From NCBI GenBank assembly GCA_937897005.1, contig CALCOQ010000303.1, positions 1 to 7,874 of the forward strand: 7,874 nt of DNA, read 5' to 3'. Positions 5,401 to 7,874 of this stretch are shown piece after piece. The translations under genes and the position numbers were made by a program. How positions within the stretch are numbered: the first letter of the stretch is position 1; every line of letters begins with the position of its first letter. The notes beneath the pieces are model-generated. The model was not told where the DNA came from. It saw nothing but the letters and a program-made list of their open reading frames with translations, and did no database searches. This stretch comes from an uncultured euryarchaeote. Lineage in GTDB: Archaea > Thermoplasmatota > Poseidoniia > Poseidoniales > Poseidoniaceae.

Positions 5401-7570
5401 AGATGGGTGCCAATACCACAATGTATCCTCCAGGCTCCACGACGGTTGCATCGGGCGCTGTTTCGCTGACATTCCATATGCGGTCATGTCGTATCAGAAC
5501 TGATTCTCCATCTTCACTGAGCATGGACCAACGAGAGATGTTGACCACTTCACTACCATGATTGTGAATCTCCACCCAGTCGTCGTACGGCTCGACGCTG
5601 TCATCATAACAGTGCGGGAGAACTTCGTTCAACGTCAGTGTCATTGGACCACTGTAGTTTCCGAATTCTGGATTTGCAGCACCCGGAGTCGGCCACATCG
5701 ATTGAATCCACTCGGAATCGGGCAAGGTCGGATGAGCAACCAGAGATTCTCCCTCAGTGGCATTGTTTGCCCATAACACGGTGTGCATCGAGGTTTCATT
5801 TTCATCGAGCAGTGCAACCGAGTCCCCATTGCTGTTCCTGAGATAGAAGGTCGAGGAACCATTGGCCATGATGACCACAAATTCACCTGCTTCAAGTGAG
5901 GTGTTTTCTTTGCCTAACATTCTTTCTGCGGTTATAGCGAAGTTCTTGTATCCACCAGCCTGTAGTTTCCAACCTGCCAGGTCGACAGTGTCATTGCCGA
6001 TGTTCAGCAGTTCGACCCATTCTCCGTTTGGCCAGGTCGAAGAATCGTTTCCATGTGGATTGGGCATCACTTCATTGATCATGACCAGCGCATCAGTGGA
6101 GACTCCAGTAGATGGATTCTCTTCTCCTGGCGTTCCATATGGCGCCGGCTCCCAAGGTGTAGTGAAGTCTTCTTGTCGAATCAATGAGATGTTTTCTCCA
6201 TGGTCGCTGTCCCAATGCAGAACATCGACGATATCACCAGAATCATCTTTCAGACAAAGATGATTGAATTCATTCCACAGTGTGGTGTCTCCCGTGAATT
6301 CCACCAATCGATACCCTCCTGGAGCTATCAGCATGCCTGCTCCGATCAGTGAATCATTCAAGGCAGTATGATTGCCGATTCCATCGATCAGTGTCCAACC
6401 AGTCAGATCGATGGCTATAGTTCCATTGTTGTATAATTCCAGCCATTCACCTCCGCCAGCGTATATGTTTCCATCAGCAGTGGAATTTGGTAGGACCTCA
6501 TTGAATGAAACCGGCCACTCCATTGCATTATTGATGATGGAATCAATCGCTGCAGCATTCGCCTCTCCAGGTGTTGGGAATACTGCAGTCTGCATCACCC
6601 CACTGGAATCCTTCACCAGACTCATCCCAGAACGAGCCTTTGACCATGACACCTTCTCGGAGATGGTGCCGTTCGGCCATTTCAAGAACAGTTCCTCTTG
6701 TCCATTGTTCAGTACCCCATATACGTTTGTGGAGTTCACTGCGACGATTGCATATTCATTGACGCCTAGAGTCCAAGTATTGGAATCCGCAGCATCATAT
6801 CCAAGCATATGGCTCTCATTCAGAGTGATGATGTTTCCAGCAGAATCCGTCAGATTCCAGCCGGATACATCGAAAGGTGTACTTCCATTGTTGTAGACCT
6901 CGACCCATTCGCCACCAGGCCAAGATTCATTGTCATATGATGGCCATGGATTGGGCATCACTTCACTGATCAACAGATCGGAGGAGAAGTATGTGGGTGG
7001 TTGGGCCCCACTGTTGTTGGAGCCAGGAGTCGGGCTTGCAGAAGATACCCAATCAGCATAGGCATCAGTGGGGTCTTCAACGTAGGAGACTCCTGATTGT
7101 ACACTTCCCCACGACGCTTCGTCGCTGAAACCACTGCTGGAATCATAGAGGCTGAGTGCATCGCCAGTGTTGGTCATGTAAAAATTAGCGGAGGCGTTTC
7201 TTGCAATCACCTTGAAGCCTCCAGGGCTGAGCGTCCAGGATGCAGAGTCACTGGAATTGTATCCTACTATGCTGTTGCTGTCAAAGCTCAATTGTTTACC
7301 GTTGGTGTTCTGAACGTACCATCCTGATAATGAGACGTCGCTGCTACCGGTATTGGTGACTTCAAACCATTCTCCTCCCGGCCATGCAGCATCATCATAT
7401 CCATTGGGATTTGGCATGGCTTCATTCAAGCAAAGATCAGTGTTACAAGGTTGGGATCTGGCTGCGGAAGCATCCACTTCCAGAGCATCTAATTCCTCGC
7501 TGGGAATGGTAGCAACGAGACTGGATGTGAGCATCAAAATCGTCAGGAGAATCGAGGTTCGGGCCAACAT
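2462..7570 (-). CDS. giant surface protein: six lamin-tail domains, tandem PLD phosphodiesterase, TSP3 repeats, C-terminal anchor
   Basis: A 1,702-aa protein of type I topology (outside, one membrane helix, short inner tail). Residues 1-21 are a signal peptide (MLARTSILLTILMLTSSLVA). LTDs lie at about 48-186, 199-339, 354-487, 496-635, 645-782 and 791-962. A PLD-like unit at about 975-1340 has two full HKD motifs: HSKVAVRD (His1078, Lys1080, Asp1085) and HNKGVIVD (His1286, Lys1288, Asp1293). Calcium-type DxDxDG loops fill 1343-1572, the membrane helix is about 1585-1608, and 1611-1702 is the inner tail. The start is the ATG at 7570: it has AGGTGA four bases upstream and begins directly with the signal peptide. 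A TTG at 7615 would put 15 polar residues ahead of it. PLD enzymes of this kind cut phosphodiesters in nucleic acids or phospholipids. LTDs are known in prokaryotes fused to secreted hydrolases and probably bind a polymer or surface. The substrate is unknown; a nuclease is my first guess, a phospholipase the alternative. Confidence 0.93.
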   Translation of the reverse strand: MLARTSILLTILMLTSSLVATIPSEELDALEVDASAARSQPCNTDLCLNEAMPNPNGYDDAAWPGGEWFEVTNTGSSDVSLSGWYVQNTNGKQLSFDSNSIVGYNSSDSASWTLSPGGFKVIARNASANFYMTNTGDALSLYDSSSGFSDEASWGSVQSGVSYVEDPTDAYADWVSSASPTPGSNNSGAQPPTYFSSDLLISEVMPNPWPSYDNESWPGGEWVEVYNNGSTPFDVSGWNLTDSAGNIITLNESHMLGYDAADSNTWTLGVNEYAIVAVNSTNVYGVLNNGQEELFLKWPNGTISEKVSWSKARSGMSLVKDSSGVMQTAVFPTPGEANAAAIDSIINNAMEWPVSFNEVLPNSTADGNIYAGGGEWLELYNNGTIAIDLTGWTLIDGIGNHTALNDSLIGAGMLIAPGGYRLVEFTGDTTLWNEFNHLCLKDDSGDIVDVLHWDSDHGENISLIRQEDFTTPWEPAPYGTPGEENPSTGVSTDALVMINEVMPNPHGNDSSTWPNGEWVELLNIGNDTVDLAGWKLQAGGYKNFAITAERMLGKENTSLEAGEFVVIMANGSSTFYLRNSNGDSVALLDENETSMHTVLWANNATEGESLVAHPTLPDSEWIQSMWPTPGAANPEFGNYSGPMTLTLNEVLPHCYDDSVEPYDDWVEIHNHGSEVVNISRWSMLSEDGESVLIRHDRIWNVSETAPDATVVEPGGYIVVLAPIWFVSGYGDSIDLLDPNGDSRHSVQWTVTTDCRTLGPDLDDVSAEWRAMLWPTPGAENPDPDDYDFDAEVFFTRLMPDETSYTNRNNEFFELSNLGESTVDLTNFVIRRTKLGGDTYEARFTSLVLNQGDSIVISPDAESLRQDSGVDATSANSVMNSSVFLTNSGAALQLIAPDGSVRDTVVYGNADPVIEGWNGAAMSEPNGSSFGLIYVRGDGCSNIPDSNTSADWTIRWSRIGASNICSTPTFSSTGSVTPTVSPDGSLSQIIDWIDSAQESLHVHMYQISSPEISFALRQAAQNGVDVTVVLDEGDTWWSDYSLMLQRGYASDLAASGVEVFWFGEPDYSDAPYGPYSYLHSKVAVRDDSSVWIGSGNWGRSTLPLDDNAGNVDWGVIIDSIDVASLVLERLEWDEDPEHPHIKAHQASSATQGTPSGWSTPAPADETHSAPVSSLTTTGPVEGRLLTCPDDCMEGLVWLMDQADDELLLSLQYLDMDWYWGWGPSPLLEALSDAAQRGVSIRMIINGYYYDEEIQEAVDEFNNVWNATNGWDTSAIIMSDSDDVIKVHNKGVIVDGELTLFSSVNWGANAVIRNREMGVIINSQEIASYMRAHWMDDWNRLNSSADSDADGLPDFWEVENGLNRTNPYSSTGVHGEEGDDSDRDGLSHLDEFKYSGNPHSNDTDGDCLSDSFEITLALELSQGGSQAVIDDSIREAMTSTDIDKNGVNDGIQWDCGADAAPDSDIDGVEDQYDDCPDTTIGSPVDGYGCSSEQRTIDDYDDDGVVNDVDNCPDTPASEIAIGAGGPVADESYRGCSPSQLDEDGDGIIDDFDDCLESPSDESVNINGCSAEQLAELAKSNSNEDEVGIAGTVFTVVMIASGILLGGWLILNLLKNKGNKDVLTKAMVLEQEIVDIEQLSMPVLDASAGMPVLDGSAELEASTIPSQPTIDMSLFPGWTLETVQTYIDQGWTQEQLKEWYDNSSR
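2477..2818 (-). other. membrane helix and cytoplasmic tail with GWT repeats
   Basis: Residues 1585-1608 form one hydrophobic helix (GIAGTVFTVVMIASGILLGG and onward), followed by a positive patch KNKGNK that sets the cytoplasmic side. The inner tail then has a nine-residue repeat (MPVLDASAG, MPVLDGSAE) and ends with two copies of a 13-residue unit, GWTLETVQTYIDQ and GWTQEQLKEWYDN (1674-1699). From memory, similar tryptophan-rich GWT endings occur on other Marine Group II membrane proteins. The function is unknown; a docking or sorting tag is possible. Confidence 0.75.
2617..2660. repeat. 27-bp period direct repeat inside the surface-protein tail
   Basis: The plus strand has catcgagtactggcatc at 2617-2633 and catccagtactggcatc at 2644-2660, identical at 16 of 17 bases, with a 27-base period that keeps the frame. 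It encodes the doubled MPVLD[AG]SA peptide of the cytoplasmic tail. A recent in-frame tandem duplication is the simplest explanation. Confidence 0.8.
2855..3544 (-). repeat. thrombospondin type 3-like calcium-binding repeats
   Basis: Residues 1343-1572 contain seven aspartate loops of DxDxDG type: DSDADG (1344), DSDRDG (1378), DTDGDC (1400), DIDKNG (1439), DSDIDG (1460), DYDDDG (1496) and DEDGDG (1539). The last three units also carry the D-C-P-D-T or D-D-C-L-E cysteine motif followed by GCS, giving regularly spaced cysteine pairs as in TSP3 repeats of OmpA-like and other secreted proteins. Such segments bind Ca2+ and act as a stiff spacer between the catalytic unit and the membrane. Sea-water calcium would keep them loaded. 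Confidence 0.88.
3551..4648 (-). other. tandem phospholipase D-like (HKD) catalytic unit of the surface protein
   Basis: This spans residues 975-1340. Half 1 opens with SQIIDWIDSAQESLHVHMY and reaches HxKx4D at His1078/Lys1080/Asp1085, followed by IGSGNWG. Half 2 opens with a parallel segment (VWLMDQADDELLLSLQYLD) and reaches HxKx4D at His1286/Lys1288/Asp1293, followed by FSSVNWG. PLD-superfamily enzymes use the two histidines together, one as nucleophile and one as acid/base, so a full active site is expected. A Ser/Thr/Pro-rich linker (about 1141-1180) separates the halves. A CPDDC pair (Cys1186, Cys1190) starts the second half and could form a disulfide outside the cell. Confidence 0.9.
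4685..7429 (-). repeat. six tandem lamin-tail domain (LTD) repeats
   Basis: The units start with a motif like INEVMPNP and continue with a WPxGEWVEL-type segment, an asparagine/glycine turn, then a GWxL strand. The opening motif recurs at residues 51, 204, 359, 501, 650 and 797, a period of 142-155 residues. Units 1-5 close with a PTPGxxN-like motif (SPTPGSNN, FPTPGEAN, YGTPGEEN, WPTPGAAN, WPTPGAEN). Unit 6 is divergent: NEFFEL replaces GEWVEL, and its end is IGASN. LTDs are immunoglobulin-like beta sandwiches, so the array would be a long extracellular stalk or adhesive arm of about 900 residues. Confidence 0.88.
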
Positions 7571-7574
7571 TTTC

Positions 7575-7580
7575 TCACCT
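7575..7580 (-). promoter_or_regulatory. Shine-Dalgarno site of the surface-protein gene
   Basis: The minus strand reads AGGTGA, then GAAA, then ATG. It matches the archaeal 16S anti-SD complement GGAGGTGAT over six bases with a four-base spacer. It decides the start at 7570 over the upstream in-frame TTG at 7615. The two downstream genes have no such site. Confidence 0.75.
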
Positions 7581-7593
7581 TGGTGCCTGAGCG

Positions 7594-7611
7594 CCGTCCC
7601 TTGCGGGGCGG
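7594..7611 (-). promoter_or_regulatory. GC-rich hairpin in the leader before the surface-protein gene
   Basis: Minus-strand CCGCCCC and GGGACGG pair around a GCAA loop (a GNRA-type tetraloop), 7 bp with one C-A mismatch. On the plus strand the mismatch becomes a T-G wobble. It sits in the 73-base gap between the small membrane gene and the surface-protein start, 13 bases upstream of the Shine-Dalgarno site. No U-tract follows, so it does not look like an intrinsic terminator. It could be a leader structure or mRNA processing site, or chance. Confidence 0.35.
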
Positions 7612-7643
7612 TCAAGGAACATCAAGCATTCCTGTGCACCTTA

Positions 7644-7850
7644 TCAGATGAATCCGAAGGCATCAAATTTCTGTGCGAATGTATAGATCATTATCGGCAC
7701 GAGGATGATTCCCATACCATGGCTTCTGCGGATACCCATCCTCGGTGGCATCAGACCCATGACCACACCTACGATCAACACCCCGATTCCAATCCATCCG
7801 GTGGAGAGATAGACAAGGATGGTGACGAAGATGATGACTGAGAGAACCAT
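7644..7850 (-). CDS. small hydrophobic membrane protein, unknown function
   Basis: A protein of about 68 aa from the ATG at 7850 that I do not recognise. It has two or three membrane segments: residues 2-17 (VLSVIIFVTILVYLST), 19-34 (WIGIGVLIVGVVMGLM) and 46-59 (MGIILVPIMIYTFA). The basic loop between the second and third (PPRMGIRRSH) suggests that side is cytoplasmic. It ends KFDAFGFI with adjacent in-frame stops TGA TAA. The start is uncertain: no Shine-Dalgarno precedes the ATG, a TTG at 7868 would add six residues, and there is no in-frame stop before the window edge, so the gene could be the end of a longer one. It is on the same strand as the surface-protein gene and 73 bases upstream, with no obvious TATA box between, so co-transcription is possible. 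Confidence 0.6.
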   Translation of the reverse strand: MVLSVIIFVTILVYLSTGWIGIGVLIVGVVMGLMPPRMGIRRSHGMGIILVPIMIYTFAQKFDAFGFI

Positions 7851-7874
7851 GGTCTGAAGAGGAATCAACTCATG

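Noticed and set aside
6372..6896. 174-codon open frame on the plus strand
   Set aside because: It is fully antisense to LTDs 2-3, whose repeat structure proves the minus-strand frame. The plus frame shows no domain and no ribosome site.
7594..7611. The GC-rich hairpin as an intrinsic terminator
   Set aside because: There is no T-rich tract after the stem on either strand, so termination is not supported.
7353..7841. 162-codon open frame on the plus strand spanning the small membrane gene and the surface-protein start
   Set aside because: It lies antisense to a signal peptide, a good Shine-Dalgarno site and LTD1. Its protein is low in hydrophobic core pattern and ends in an Asp-rich tail that mirrors the other strand.

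Overview
The window is about 7.9 kb and reads almost entirely on the minus strand. In transcription order (right to left) it holds a small hydrophobic membrane protein (7644-7850, possibly continuing beyond the right edge), a 1,702-residue membrane-anchored surface protein (2462-7570), a 2-oxoglutarate/Fe(II) oxygenase of the isopenicillin N synthase-like family (1448-2413), a thymidine phosphorylase (130-1446) and a tRNA-Asn (5-77). I see no mobile element, CRISPR array, rRNA or convincing plus-strand gene. No gene-free stretch exceeds 75 bases.

The most likely source is a planktonic marine archaeon, probably Candidatus Poseidoniales (Marine Group II) or a close relative in the Thermoplasmata. 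This is inferred from protein architecture: a giant secreted protein with lamin-tail repeats, thrombospondin type 3 calcium repeats, one C-terminal membrane helix and a short cytoplasmic tail with GWT motifs. An archaeal-type Shine-Dalgarno sequence and a tRNA gene without an encoded CCA agree with this but do not prove it. No taxonomic marker gene is present.

The surface protein fills two thirds of the window. In order it has a signal peptide, six lamin-tail domains (LTDs) of about 150 residues each, a tandem phospholipase D-like unit with two complete HKD motifs, a Ca2+-binding DxDxDG region, a membrane helix and a roughly 90-residue inner tail. Its PLD unit should be a phosphodiesterase acting outside the cell (nuclease or phospholipase). 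The oxygenase starts 48 bases after this gene. The thymidine phosphorylase starts one base after the oxygenase stop, so these two are probably translationally coupled.

A speculative joint reading is that the cluster breaks down external DNA or nucleosides. The surface PLD protein would cut a phosphodiester polymer, thymidine phosphorylase would split thymidine to thymine and deoxyribose-1-phosphate, and the coupled oxygenase would act on thymine or another product. Fungal thymine-7-hydroxylase belongs to the same oxygenase superfamily. Only the phosphorylase function is well supported by residues; the substrates of the PLD unit and the oxygenase are unknown.
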